Assembly (NCBI RefSeq): GCF_002000245.1
Contig: NZ_MTCM01000007.1
Span: 1-64,000 of the forward strand
Source of the DNA: Sphingobacterium sp. CZ-UAM
GTDB lineage: Bacteria > Bacteroidota > Bacteroidia > Sphingobacteriales > Sphingobacteriaceae
DNA: 64,000 nucleotides
Reading direction: 5' to 3'
Made by a program: the position numbers and the translations under genes
The notes under the pieces: model-generated
Databases searched by the model: none
What the model saw: the letters and a program-made list of their open reading frames with translations, nothing else
What the model was told of the DNA's origin: nothing
In this document: positions 1 through 8,580 of the stretch, piece after piece
Position numbering within the stretch: the stretch's first letter is position 1
Layout of the letters: each line of letters begins with the position of its first letter

Positions 1-237
1 AAATGAAGTTTTTGATTCTAACTATTTACATAATCAGAATTCTTTTTTTATATCTCTGATCTTGGATCGAATTGAACTAATTCTTGAATTTGTTCATGAC
101 TTTCGTTTGTCTACTCGTCACGCTACATGATTGTGTTTTCTTAAAGAACTTTTTGCGCTTCAACTTCCGTATCCGCTTTATTCCGATGGACATTGCATCC
201 CTCTTTATCTTTTTCTGTTTCCCTCCGTTTCCGTTGG
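1..237 (-). other. Leader of a probable rRNA operon (16S off the left edge)
   Basis: Read on the minus strand this AT-rich stretch follows a consensus promoter and ends at the window edge with the complement of aaatgaag, a plausible join to a Bacteroidota 16S 5' end. It holds a boxA-like AGTTCTTTAAG at 140-150, the antitermination-type signal common in rRNA leaders. A 117-codon reading frame crosses it but is lysine/arginine-rich and runs back through the promoter, so I do not call it a gene. The rRNA gene itself is not visible; the assignment is inference from promoter, boxA and lack of coding character. Confidence 0.55.
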
Positions 238-242
238 GACTG

Positions 243-273
243 CAAAGGTAGAAATCTTTTTTGAACTTCCAAA
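243..273 (-). promoter_or_regulatory. Strong Bacteroidota promoter, rRNA type
   Basis: On the minus strand a TTTG -33 element (270-273, within TTTTTTGG) is followed by exactly 19 bases and TACCTTTG (243-250), a full match to the TTTG-N19-TAnnTTTG consensus of the Bacteroidota primary sigma factor. The next bases are CAGTCCC, a start typical of stable-RNA promoters in this phylum. A poly-A/T tract lies just upstream, as in UP-like elements. It would fire toward position 1. Confidence 0.7.
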
Positions 274-819
274 AAACTTTTGAAGTTTTTTTTTCTTTTT
301 CTCTTTTCTGATTTCCGCGTTTAAAATAAGCTGAACGGGATTTTAAATCCTGCCAGGCTCTCTTAAACCTTTCTTTTTTCATGGCTGCCTGCTCTGGCGG
401 CAACCGTCCCTCCCTTGCGGAGTGGTGCAAAGATAGGGAGTTTTTATAATCACTTCCAAGACTTTTGTTCTTATTTCTTTTGTTTTTCTGCTAACTGGCT
501 GGAACGGTGGGGGATTGTTTTTCCCAGCAGGGGGTCTAGTGGGGCCCGGGAGGCTTCGGTGGGGGCCGACAGCGGCGAAGGGAGTACCGGTAAAGACAGG
601 TGGTGGGTTAGTACCGGATCTGCGGCGGGATTGGAGACGGCGCTCCGGAGGAAAGGCTCCGGAAGCGGGGATGGTACCGGGAATACGGTACGGGCAGGGA
701 TACCAGGGACCGCAAAGGGGCTTTCGCCGGGTCCCCTAGCGCAATGGCGAACCGAAGGGCGGCTGGTCCGGCCTTTCTCCGTCCTGTCCGTACCTGCTTC
801 GCCCTCCCTTCGGCTTCCG

Positions 820-905
820 CCTATCGTTTACCTATCGTTTCCCTATCCATTCCCTATCATTTAGATAGGTGGACGATAGGGAAACGATAGAGAATGGATA
901 GGGAA
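820..905. repeat. Inverted pair of 11-bp tandem repeat arrays
   Basis: The left arm is four 11-bp units beginning CCTATC: CCTATCGTTTA (820-830), CCTATCGTTTC (831-841), CCTATCCATTC (842-852), CCTATCATTTA (853-863). The right arm, 864-905, read on the opposite strand gives CCTATCCATTC, TCTATCGTTTC, CCTATCGTCCA and a partial CCTATC, again in 11-bp phase. The two arrays face each other and could fold into a long hairpin or present iteron-like sites about one helical turn apart. Confidence 0.75.
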
Positions 906-1040
906 TTTCCGAACAGGGGGCGAAGCGGGGGCGAACGAGACCCGGGCACTCTCCCTTCCGAGCTGCTTCCATGCATCAGTCGGGGCTGCTTCACACCTCA
1001 GTTAGGACAGCTTCGGGGTGAATCCGTGGTGCGTCCATAC

Positions 1041-1062
1041 TGAGTCCGTGTTGAGTCCGTGT
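1041..1062. repeat. Tandem 11-bp direct repeat TGAGTCCGTGT x2
   Basis: Two identical adjacent copies of TGAGTCCGTGT lie at 1041-1051 and 1052-1062, preceded by a degenerate relative (tgaatccgtgg, starting at 1019). The 11-bp unit length matches that of the unrelated repeat array at 820-905. Confidence 0.7.
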
Positions 1063-1303
1063 CTAGCATGCTAAAACAGCTGTAGCAGTACGGCTGCAGC
1101 ATGCACACATCTGCACTCAGGCTGGTTTAAAGCCCGGTTCGGTCCCGGACAGTACCCGAATCACAGCCGAAAAATAATCCAAAATAGACCAAACACTCGG
1201 ACTCACTGGCTGGAAATGCCGTTTTTGTAAAGTAAAAGCATTCAAAAACTTATGCAAATCTTAAATACTAAACTGGATAATATGATAATATATTGTTACA
1301 AGA

Positions 1304-1313
1304 CAAACGTTTG
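1304..1313. promoter_or_regulatory. Possible LacI-family operator CAAACGTTTG
   Basis: This is a perfect 10-bp palindrome with a central CG step, the usual core of LacI-family operators, 73 bp ahead of the LacI regulator start. A related element (ATAACGTTTT, 4618-4627) sits upstream of the hexuronate operon, which fits one regulator controlling itself and that operon. No binding data; assigned by symmetry and position only. Confidence 0.35.
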
Positions 1314-1386
1314 ATAAATATCAAAAAGAGCCGGATTATCTTTTTTTTTATGTAGATTTATCTTCTTTATAACAACTTCCAAAGTG

Positions 1387-2409
1387 ATGAGCAGAACTAC
1401 CCTGAAAGATATAGCCTTAGAACTCAATATTTCTGTTTCCACAGTTTCCAAAGCCTTATCAGACAGCTACGAAATCAGTGAAGCAACGAAAAAATTGGTT
1501 CAGGAGTACGCGAAAAAGCATAACTTCCATCCCAATAAATTGGCACGGAGTTTAAAGATCGGGAAATCAAATACCATTGGAGTCATTGTTTCCAATATCT
1601 CCAATACCTTCGTGTCACAAATTCTCGACGGAATTCAGATCGCTTCCCAGCAAACCATCTACGATGTTATCTTTATGCAAAGTAGAGAGGATGAACGTGT
1701 AGAAAAGAATTGTATAGATGTATTAAGAATGCGAGGAATAGATGGGCTAATGATTGCCCCCGTATCTTCCGGATCAAATATTGAGGAGCTTAAAGACCTC
1801 ATAAAAGCTAAAATACCTGTTGTTATTTTTGACCGCATCAACCACAAATTGGATACATTCAAAGTTGGCGTCAATAATTTTCAAGGAGCATACAATGCAA
1901 CCCAACACCTTATTCAACAGGGGAAGCAGAATATACTACATATCACAGGAAAAAACCTAGGTGTTGCTGAAGAACGTTTAAGTGGCTTTAAAGCAGCCCT
2001 CGCTGATGCAGGCATACCTTTTAATGAAAAGCATTATATTGAATGTAACTTTAACAGCACAGTTGACTTAGACAACAGCATCAAAGAAATTATCATCAAA
2101 GAATATATTGACAACAAAAACATTGATGCAGTTTTCGGCGCAACTGATGTCATCACAACAAGGACATTGGGCATATTGGCGGAACTTCAGATTAAAGTCC
2201 CGGCAGAGGTTGCCGTCATTGGATTTTCCAATACACAAATCGCAGCTTCATTAAACCCTGCACTGTCAACTGTCGTACAACCTGCAACTGAAATCGGCGA
2301 AATAGCAACAAAAAAGCTGATTGATACCATCCATCAGACAAGACCGATTCACGAATTTGAAACCATAGAACTACCAACGCAGCTTGTCGTAAGAAAATCT
2401 TCATTATAA
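1387..2409 (+). CDS. LacI-family transcriptional regulator, probably of hexuronate genes
   Basis: A DNA-binding repressor or activator of the LacI/GalR family. The N-terminus is the classic helix-turn-helix plus hinge (TLKDIALELN, then STVSKAL, residues about 5-60), followed by a periplasmic-binding-protein-like sensor domain with the expected TIGVIVSNISN, FDRI and DVITTRTLGIL segments. About 340 residues is the usual length. An ATG at 1387 follows directly after an in-frame GTG at 1384; ATG is preferred. It is convergent with uxuA and the SDR gene and separated from them by a bidirectional terminator, so control of that operon is inferred from proximity and matching operator-like sites. The ligand is unknown. 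Confidence 0.9.
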   Translation: MSRTTLKDIALELNISVSTVSKALSDSYEISEATKKLVQEYAKKHNFHPNKLARSLKIGKSNTIGVIVSNISNTFVSQILDGIQIASQQTIYDVIFMQSREDERVEKNCIDVLRMRGIDGLMIAPVSSGSNIEELKDLIKAKIPVVIFDRINHKLDTFKVGVNNFQGAYNATQHLIQQGKQNILHITGKNLGVAEERLSGFKAALADAGIPFNEKHYIECNFNSTVDLDNSIKEIIIKEYIDNKNIDAVFGATDVITTRTLGILAELQIKVPAEVAVIGFSNTQIAASLNPALSTVVQPATEIGEIATKKLIDTIHQTRPIHEFETIELPTQLVVRKSSL

Positions 2410-2410
2410 G

Positions 2411-2491
2411 CCCCTCCCCTTTGGGGCGAGGGGAAAAAAAATACAGTCAGATAATATCGCTTGCGCTATTATCTCCTGACTGTATTTTTAT
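2411..2491. terminator. Bidirectional terminator between the LacI gene and uxuA
   Basis: Two hairpins lie between the convergent genes. The first is GC-rich (CCCCTCCCC paired with GGGGCGAGGGG). The second has a perfect ATACAGTCAG/CTGACTGTAT stem (2441-2450 with 2476-2485) and an inner ATAATA/TATTAT stem. An A-run on the left and a T-run on the right let the second hairpin terminate transcription in both directions. Confidence 0.8.
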
Positions 2492-2541
2492 ATGATAATC
2501 TTATCACCGGCCAAAGTAACCACAGTGATTATTACCAAAGG

Positions 2542-3702
2542 TTACTCGCCAACAATTCCATATTCCAAACCTCGTAATTCAGCTAAACCTCTTAATCTGC
2601 CAATAGCAGAGTAACCGGGGTTTGTCACTTTGTTAAGATCATCCAGCATCTGATGTCCGTGATCAGGTCTGAAAGGGATAGCAATAGAGCGCAATTGGTT
2701 CTCTGCGACTAAAATTCGCATAATTTTATACATGTTCACATCGCCATCCAAATGGTCCGCCTCATAGAAACTACCTAAGACATCTTTCTTTACATTCCGC
2801 AAATGAACAAAGTTCACGCGGCCTTTAACTTGTTCCAATATCTCAGGCAAATCGTTCGTCTGACTAGCTCCTAAAGAGCCTGTGCAAAAACAAATACCAT
2901 TGAATTGCTGAGGAACTTCATTCAATATATAGTTGAGATCTTCACCATTGCTCGCAATACGCGGCAATCCCAAAATCGGGTATGGTGGATCGTCCGGATG
3001 GATCGTCATCTTGATACCATTTGTCTCACATACCGCAGCAATTCCATTTAAAAAGTAGACTAGATTTTTACGTAAGCCCTCTCTTCCGATATGTTTATAC
3101 GTATCAATACTGGCTTTTAAAGCATCTAGTTCCACATTTTTTTCTCCCGGAATTCCCATAAGGACAACATTTGCCAAACTATCTTTCTGTTGTTCGGAAA
3201 TCTCAGCAAAACGTTCCGTTGCTCTTTTGACAATACTTTCTGAGTAGTCTTTTTCCGCAGATTCCCGTTTTAGAATGAAGATATCAAAAAGCGCCAGATC
3301 AATCCAGTCAAAATAGAGCGCCTTTGAGCCATCTGCCATCAATAGGTCTAGCTGCGTTCTAGTCCAATCAAGTACGGGCATAAAATTGTAACAGACTGTT
3401 TTAATACCGCATTCAGCAAGATTAGCGAGTGTCTGGTTATACTTAGCAATGTATTCATCAACCCGGGGTCCTTTGGTCTTAATTTCTTCATGAACCGTCA
3501 CGCTCTCCACCACCGACCAAACCAGACCCGCATCTTCGATAATACGTTTTCGTTCCTGAATATCAGCGAGAGGCCACACCTCGCCATGAGGAATATGATG
3601 CAATGCTGTGACGATGCCTGTTGCCCCCGCCTGTTTAACATCCTGCAAGGATACTGGATCGTTGGGTCCATACCAACGCCATGTTTGTTCTAATTTATTC
3701 AT
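2542..3702 (-). CDS. uxuA: Mannonate dehydratase
   Basis: Catalyses dehydration of D-mannonate to 2-keto-3-deoxy-D-gluconate in glucuronate catabolism; cytoplasmic. At 386 residues it is close to the usual UxuA length of about 390. Family features include an N-terminal TWRWYGPNDP, a metal-site IHPDDPP around residue 235, the NFVHLRNV segment and a C-terminal RPDHGHQML around residue 345. The gene follows the SDR reductase gene by 12 bp on the same strand, so the two are almost certainly co-transcribed and carry out consecutive steps (fructuronate to mannonate to KDG). A uronate isomerase and KDG kinase/aldolase are not in the window. Confidence 0.95.
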   Translation of the reverse strand: MNKLEQTWRWYGPNDPVSLQDVKQAGATGIVTALHHIPHGEVWPLADIQERKRIIEDAGLVWSVVESVTVHEEIKTKGPRVDEYIAKYNQTLANLAECGIKTVCYNFMPVLDWTRTQLDLLMADGSKALYFDWIDLALFDIFILKRESAEKDYSESIVKRATERFAEISEQQKDSLANVVLMGIPGEKNVELDALKASIDTYKHIGREGLRKNLVYFLNGIAAVCETNGIKMTIHPDDPPYPILGLPRIASNGEDLNYILNEVPQQFNGICFCTGSLGASQTNDLPEILEQVKGRVNFVHLRNVKKDVLGSFYEADHLDGDVNMYKIMRILVAENQLRSIAIPFRPDHGHQMLDDLNKVTNPGYSAIGRLRGLAELRGLEYGIVGE

Positions 3703-3714
3703 CTCAAAGTTTCG

Positions 3715-4533
3715 TTATACACCACTCCATGCATTAAAACCACCGTCCACAAAGACCGTCTCACCAGTAACAAAGGCAGAGGCATCACTCAATAGATAGA
3801 TTAAAGTTCCCTTCAGTTCCCGTGGATCCCCTAGTCGGTTATAAGGTGTTCCGCTCAGTATACGCTTGGTACGTTCGCTATAACTACCGTCAGGATTGAT
3901 CAATAGATTTTTATTTTGCTTCGTCAGGAAGACACCCGGAGCAATAGCATTGACGCGAACCTGATCACCGTAACGTTGGGCAAGTTCGGTTGCCATCCAT
4001 TTTGTATAACCATCAATACCGTGCTTGGCTACAGTATATCCTAATACGCGTGTAAAAGGCTGCCTTGCAGTCAAAGAAGAAATATTTACGATGACTCCTT
4101 TTCCGCTTTCCGCTATTACGCGGCCAATAATATGTGTTGGGATAATTGTACCATAGAGGTTTAACTCGATCGCTTTAATGGTATCCTGAATATTACTTGC
4201 AAATAGATCTTGGTCAGCACCTATGGTCGCGCCCGGAATATTTCCGCCCACAGCATTCACCAGACCATCTATTCGGCCCCACTTACCAAGGATTTCATCC
4301 TTTGCTCTGCTGACATCCTGTTCGTCCATGATATCTACTTCGACAAACATAGCCTCCCCGCCTAGGGATTCCACCTGCTGCACGCGTTCCGCTCCGATCT
4401 GCTCATTGCGTCCAAGGATAGCAACTTTTGCACTTGCTTCAGCTAGCGCTTCCACAAACGCTTCCCCCAGGATCCCTGTGCCACCTGTGATTACGACAAC
4501 CTTATCTTTTAATGAAAATGGATTATTACTCAT
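3715..4533 (-). CDS. SDR-family D-mannonate oxidoreductase (fructuronate reductase role)
   Basis: A 272-residue short-chain dehydrogenase/reductase. It has the nucleotide-binding TGGTGILG near residue 17, an NISS segment and the catalytic YTVAK motif, and ends with the usual SDR C-terminus GETVFVDGGFNAWSG. In Bacteroidota an SDR enzyme often sits beside uxuA and replaces the classical UxuB for NAD(P)H-dependent reduction of D-fructuronate to D-mannonate; the 12-bp spacing to uxuA supports that role. Substrate is inferred from context, since other SDR sugar reductases look alike. It is first in the operon, with an operator-like site about 90 bp upstream. Confidence 0.85.
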   Translation of the reverse strand: MSNNPFSLKDKVVVITGGTGILGEAFVEALAEASAKVAILGRNEQIGAERVQQVESLGGEAMFVEVDIMDEQDVSRAKDEILGKWGRIDGLVNAVGGNIPGATIGADQDLFASNIQDTIKAIELNLYGTIIPTHIIGRVIAESGKGVIVNISSLTARQPFTRVLGYTVAKHGIDGYTKWMATELAQRYGDQVRVNAIAPGVFLTKQNKNLLINPDGSYSERTKRILSGTPYNRLGDPRELKGTLIYLLSDASAFVTGETVFVDGGFNAWSGV

Positions 4534-4617
4534 GTATTTCTATTTCAAATTGGTATTTATTCCCAATTTTATTGATAATAACCTTAATTACAAAAAAAAG
4601 TAATTGATTTAATTACG

Positions 4618-4627
4618 ATAACGTTTT
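4618..4627. promoter_or_regulatory. Possible LacI-family operator upstream of the hexuronate operon
   Basis: ATAACGTTTT is an imperfect palindrome sharing the core AACGTT with the perfect site at 1304-1313. It lies between the SDR start and the end of ccoS. Assigned by similarity of the two sites only. Confidence 0.25.
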
Positions 4628-4639
4628 AGTTATTACAAT

Positions 4640-4801
4640 TTATTTTTCAACTTCTTCCGTTGGATCATCATCAAACAGAATCCTTACTGAGGGAGTATAG
4701 GTATCATCATGCTGTCCTGACTTATTCGCCCAAAAGAAAGCGCATAAAAACACCAAAGCTAATAAGACACTACAACCGATTAGAATATACATGATTTCCA
4801 T
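4640..4801 (-). CDS. ccoS: cbb3-type cytochrome oxidase assembly protein CcoS
   Basis: A short gene of 53 codons. The product starts MEIMYILIGCSVLLALVF, a single membrane helix, continues FFWANKSGQHDD and ends in an acidic tail, the standard CcoS layout. CcoS is needed for haem and copper cofactor insertion into cbb3 oxidase. Its start lies 5 bp beyond the ccoI stop, so it is the last gene of the hemN-ccoI-ccoS transcript. The pairing with ccoI is the normal one in Bacteroidota and Proteobacteria and makes the assignment secure despite the small size. Confidence 0.9.
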   Translation of the reverse strand: MEIMYILIGCSVLLALVFLCAFFWANKSGQHDDTYTPSVRILFDDDPTEEVEK

Positions 4802-4806
4802 AACAA

Positions 4807-7200
4807 CTATAGTTTATGACGTTTTGCATACCATCTTGTCATTAAGCTGGTAAATGAGATAATTGTAACTGTACTTATCGGCATCAGGATTGCGGCAAAT
4901 AAAGGCGACATAATCCCCTGAATGGCAAAACTCAACCCGATTATATTATAGAGCAATGATATGCCAAAGCTCATATGGATTACCTTTACAGCATCTTTGC
5001 TGAAAGCAAAGAAATCCGATAATTTTGAAAATGATTCACCGTCTAAAATAGCATCACATCCAGGTGAAAAGTTATTGATATCATCACTGACAGCAATCCC
5101 CAGATCTGCTTTACGCAATGCTCCGGCGTCATTCAATCCGTCCCCGATCATACAGACATATTTACCCTCCTGCTGAAATTTCTGAATACGCCCCAATTTT
5201 TCCATTGGAGATTGGTTAAACATCAAGCATGCTTTCGAAGGAAAGATCAATTTTAATGCATCCAGGCGTCGGTCATTATCTCCGGATATCAGATGCAGGT
5301 CGTAGTTAGGTTTGAAATCTTCGATCAAAGCCGACAGTCCCGCTCTCCATGCCTGTTCCATCGTAAAATATCCTTTCAGCTCATCGTCGATACGTATGAA
5401 TACGACAGACCCGTCAGTCTTGATATTTCCTATATTCAAAAAACTGGCGCTACCGACTTTGACGACCAGCCCTTCAATGACTGCTTCCATCCCTTTTCCC
5501 GGAAACTCTTTAAAATTTCGTACGGGGATATCTGAGCATACATCCAGCCATTTTACAATCTCTCGGCTCAAAGGATGACTAGAATTTCGACATACCGCAT
5601 TGACCAGCTTTCTTTCATTTATGGTAAGTGTCCCCTCGAAATAAATGGAATTTGCTTTGGGCGAAGAAATAGTCCCTGTTTTGTCGAAAACGAGGGTATC
5701 TATTGTCGCCATCTGCTCGATTGCAGCAGTATTTTTCACATAGAATTTGTTTCGATCAAAAATACTTAATGCCGCAGAAAGGGTAAATGGAGAGCTCAAC
5801 GCCAATGCGCAAGGACATGCGATAATCAGCACTGCCGTAAAAGCTCCCCAAGCCCTATTGGCACTTCCATCCACAACCCAATATAGGGCTGCTAAAAAAG
5901 CAATTGCCAATAAAACAACAGTAAAATATTTACTTATAAAGTTCACAAAAGTCTGAAAGTTCTTATCGTAATCTTTATAGTTTTCATTGTTCCATAATTT
6001 GGTCAGATAGGATTGTGATATTGGCTTTACCACCTCCAGTTCAATTGCCTCTCCTGTCTGACGGCCGCCAGCATAAATAATCTCGCCCAGGGTTTTACTG
6101 ACCGGACTTGATTCGCCGGTCACAAAACTAAAGTCGATTGCCGCATCGCCTTTTAATAATATGGCGTCTGCCGGGATAATCTCATTGTTGCGCACAAGGA
6201 TACGGTCTCCGATATGAATATCGGCCAGCTGCACAGGTTTGTCCCCCACTTCTGTAAGCACAGTAACAGCAACGGGGAAATAACTCCGATAATCCCGTTC
6301 GAAAGAAATATGGTAATAGGTCCGCTGCTGCACCCATTTTCCGATCAGGATAAAAAATACCAGACTACATAAAGTATCTGTAAAACCAGCGCCAGTCTGC
6401 GTTATTACTTCGAATGCCGAACGAAGAAATAGGACCAATATACCTAAGGCTAAAGGTACATCTAGGTTCAACCTTTTTTGTTTCAAACTGACGTAAGCAG
6501 ACTTGAAGTAATCTGAAGCACAGTACAACAACACTGGAAGCCCGAAAGCTAAATTGATATAACCAAAAAAACTCGCATAGGCCTTTTCAAATGCACCCAT
6601 CCCAAAGTAGTCCGGAAAACTAAATAACATCGAATTTCCGAAACAGAATCCTGCTACCGCAATCTTGGCAACCAAGGGGTTCAAGTTATTCTTATTCCCC
6701 TCCTTAACGACGTCCTGCAGTGTAATTTTGGGATCATAACCAATATTAACTAATAGATGCACCAAATCTTTGAGCGGAAGTAAAGTATGATTAAAAGTGA
6801 TACTAGCCTGTTTTTTCATAAAGTCCACGCGGGACTGAAGCACGTTTGGGTTTAATTTATAGAGATTTTCCAACAGCCAAATACATGAGCTACAATGGAT
6901 CGCAGGAATATAGAAAGTGATGACAGTCATCTTATCATCCTTAAAATCAACTAATTTTGCTGCAATCTGAGGTTCATCCAAATAAGAAAGATCCGCTTGC
7001 TTTTCTTTATTGGACTTTCCGGGATGCTGATTATAACGGTAGTATTGTTGCATTCCTCCATTCTGCAAAACCTGGTAAACCGTTTGGCATCCGAGGCAGC
7101 AAAAATCATGTTCATCGAGATGATAGCCCGTTACTTCGATTTTGTCTCCACAATGGAAACATTTCTCAATTTGTCGTACCTCTTCCTTTATTACCGCCAT
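4807..7200 (-). CDS. ccoI: Copper-exporting P-type ATPase for cbb3 oxidase maturation (CcoI/FixI)
   Basis: A 797-residue heavy-metal P1B-type ATPase that delivers copper across the inner membrane for cbb3 cytochrome oxidase. The N-terminus has a cysteine-rich segment (CFHCGDKIEV, FCCLGCQTVY) typical of FixI/CcoI, then a degenerate heavy-metal domain with HCSSC. Further on are membrane helices, the actuator TGES, the membrane metal site ACPCALAL, the phosphorylation motif DKTGT and the hinge GDGLNDAGAL. Neighbours hemN, 9 bp upstream, and ccoS, 5 bp downstream, fix the specificity. The oxidase structural genes ccoNOP are not here. Confidence 0.93.
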   Translation of the reverse strand: MAVIKEEVRQIEKCFHCGDKIEVTGYHLDEHDFCCLGCQTVYQVLQNGGMQQYYRYNQHPGKSNKEKQADLSYLDEPQIAAKLVDFKDDKMTVITFYIPAIHCSSCIWLLENLYKLNPNVLQSRVDFMKKQASITFNHTLLPLKDLVHLLVNIGYDPKITLQDVVKEGNKNNLNPLVAKIAVAGFCFGNSMLFSFPDYFGMGAFEKAYASFFGYINLAFGLPVLLYCASDYFKSAYVSLKQKRLNLDVPLALGILVLFLRSAFEVITQTGAGFTDTLCSLVFFILIGKWVQQRTYYHISFERDYRSYFPVAVTVLTEVGDKPVQLADIHIGDRILVRNNEIIPADAILLKGDAAIDFSFVTGESSPVSKTLGEIIYAGGRQTGEAIELEVVKPISQSYLTKLWNNENYKDYDKNFQTFVNFISKYFTVVLLAIAFLAALYWVVDGSANRAWGAFTAVLIIACPCALALSSPFTLSAALSIFDRNKFYVKNTAAIEQMATIDTLVFDKTGTISSPKANSIYFEGTLTINERKLVNAVCRNSSHPLSREIVKWLDVCSDIPVRNFKEFPGKGMEAVIEGLVVKVGSASFLNIGNIKTDGSVVFIRIDDELKGYFTMEQAWRAGLSALIEDFKPNYDLHLISGDNDRRLDALKLIFPSKACLMFNQSPMEKLGRIQKFQQEGKYVCMIGDGLNDAGALRKADLGIAVSDDINNFSPGCDAILDGESFSKLSDFFAFSKDAVKVIHMSFGISLLYNIIGLSFAIQGIMSPLFAAILMPISTVTIISFTSLMTRWYAKRHKL

Positions 7201-7209
7201 ATTCCCAAT

Positions 7210-8580
7210 TTAAATTGCTTCACTAAATAATTGTTTTTCTGTACGCAACTTGAGAAAACGTTGATCAAAAGCCATGCAGATATTTCGTAGAAAAGAGCGT
7301 CCAATAGCGGTACACCGAACCAGATCCCCCTCTATGCTGACCATGCCATCTTGGACCAAGGAAACCAGTTCTCCCTTAATTTCTTCATTTAGACACGCAG
7401 TTGGATCCAACCGCACTTCGCCTTTACACATCATATCCAGGATATAACGTCTTATGGCCAGATCTTCCGTATTGAGTATATGTCCTTTCACAACAGGCAA
7501 TACTCCGGATGCGATCAGCTTATGATATTCTTCCACTGTTTTCACATTTTGTGCAAAACCGCCCCATGCATCGCTGATTGAAGATACGCCGATACCAATT
7601 AGCAGCGGAGTAAACCTGTCAGCATAGCCCATAAAATTTCGATGTAACCGTCGCTCCCGGAAAGCTAAATAAAGTTCATCTTCTTTTTTCGCAAAATGGT
7701 CCATCCCAATATCTGCATAACCTTGAGCCAGGATCAGCTTTTTCCCGAGATTATAAAGTGCTAGTTTGGCGGTACCTTTCGGCAGATCCGCCTCCGTATA
7801 ATGCCGCTGTCCGGGTTTTAACCAAGGGACATGGGCATAGCTATAAAAAGATATCCGATCTGGCTTGAGCAGCATGGATTTTTCAATGGTATCTTGTACG
7901 GAGTCTTGGGTCTGCTTGGGCAATCCATAGATCAGATCGAAATTAATGGATTCAAAACCTATCTCTCGGGCATTCAGCATCACCGCTTCCACTTCTTCAA
8001 ACGTCTGCTGTCTATTGATCATAAACTGCACCAAAGGATCAAAATCCTGTATCCCTAAGCTGAGACGACGAAATCCTAGATCGAAAAGAACCTGTAGGTG
8101 TTCGGTTGTGGTATTTGCAGGATGTGCCTCAAATGAAAAAGAATGATCTGCTGCCACATCGACATGCTCAAGAATCCCCTCTATCAATAATTTCAGGTTC
8201 TCGGGCTGAAAAAATGTCGGTGTACCACCGCCGAGGTGTATTTCAGCTACCGTGGGCCTTTCGCCTTTGAAAACAGCCCGATACATCCCCCACTCTTTCA
8301 GTAAAGCCTCGATATAGGGTCGTTCCACCTGATGATTTTTTGTGATCCGCGTATTACAGCCACAGTAGGTACAGAGACTTTCACAAAAAGGGAGGTGTAT
8401 GTACAGGCTCAGCCCTTTATCTTTTGACTGAATAAAAGTATTGTACACCTGATCGACCCAAGCATCCGTGGAAAATGTTTTTTCGTCCCAAAATGGAACC
8501 GTTGGATAACTGGTGTAACGTGGTGCGGCAACATTATATTTTTGCACCAATTTCTCCATTGTGCTATCTTGTATACTCAT
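7210..8580 (-). CDS. hemN: Oxygen-independent coproporphyrinogen III dehydrogenase (radical SAM)
   Basis: Converts coproporphyrinogen III to protoporphyrinogen IX without oxygen; cytoplasmic. The radical-SAM cluster motif CESLCTYCGC (CxxxCxxC, near residue 65) is followed by the SAM-binding GGGTPTF. The N-terminal APRYTSYPTVPFW and the C-terminal HemN domain are present, and 456 residues is the expected length for true HemN rather than HemW. Its ATG overlaps the stop of the upstream LDH-like gene by four bases (ATGA), implying translational coupling. Its position before ccoI and ccoS matches the haem demand of microaerobic respiration. Confidence 0.95.
   Translation of the reverse strand: MSIQDSTMEKLVQKYNVAAPRYTSYPTVPFWDEKTFSTDAWVDQVYNTFIQSKDKGLSLYIHLPFCESLCTYCGCNTRITKNHQVERPYIEALLKEWGMYRAVFKGERPTVAEIHLGGGTPTFFQPENLKLLIEGILEHVDVAADHSFSFEAHPANTTTEHLQVLFDLGFRRLSLGIQDFDPLVQFMINRQQTFEEVEAVMLNAREIGFESINFDLIYGLPKQTQDSVQDTIEKSMLLKPDRISFYSYAHVPWLKPGQRHYTEADLPKGTAKLALYNLGKKLILAQGYADIGMDHFAKKEDELYLAFRERRLHRNFMGYADRFTPLLIGIGVSSISDAWGGFAQNVKTVEEYHKLIASGVLPVVKGHILNTEDLAIRRYILDMMCKGEVRLDPTACLNEEIKGELVSLVQDGMVSIEGDLVRCTAIGRSFLRNICMAFDQRFLKLRTEKQLFSEAI

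Larger units (their letters stand above)
430..1190. other. GC-rich non-coding island with short repeats behind the rRNA promoter
   Basis: Base composition changes abruptly here: 43 of 60 bases in 541-600 are G or C, against an AT-rich neighbourhood. Reading frames of up to 149 codons exist only because stop codons are rare in GC-rich DNA; they overlap each other and have low-complexity Gly/Arg/Ser products. Visible structure includes the 11-bp repeat palindrome at 820-905, a tandem TGAGTCCGTGT pair at 1041-1062, and repeated GCTGCTTC and TACCGG words. I recognise no RNA or protein family. It could be a mobile or expanding non-coding repeat, or a regulatory/recombination spacer of the rRNA operon. 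Confidence 0.5.

Noticed and set aside
77-430. 117-codon minus-strand frame
   Set aside because: It runs straight through a consensus promoter and boxA-like leader; its product is Lys/Arg-rich with no family resemblance.
415-864. 149- and 74-codon plus-strand frames in the GC-rich island
   Set aside because: Overlapping frames in GC-rich repeat DNA, low-complexity Gly/Arg/Ser content; explained by scarcity of stop codons.
820-905. CRISPR array
   Set aside because: Units are 11 bp with no spacers and face each other; no cas genes are present.
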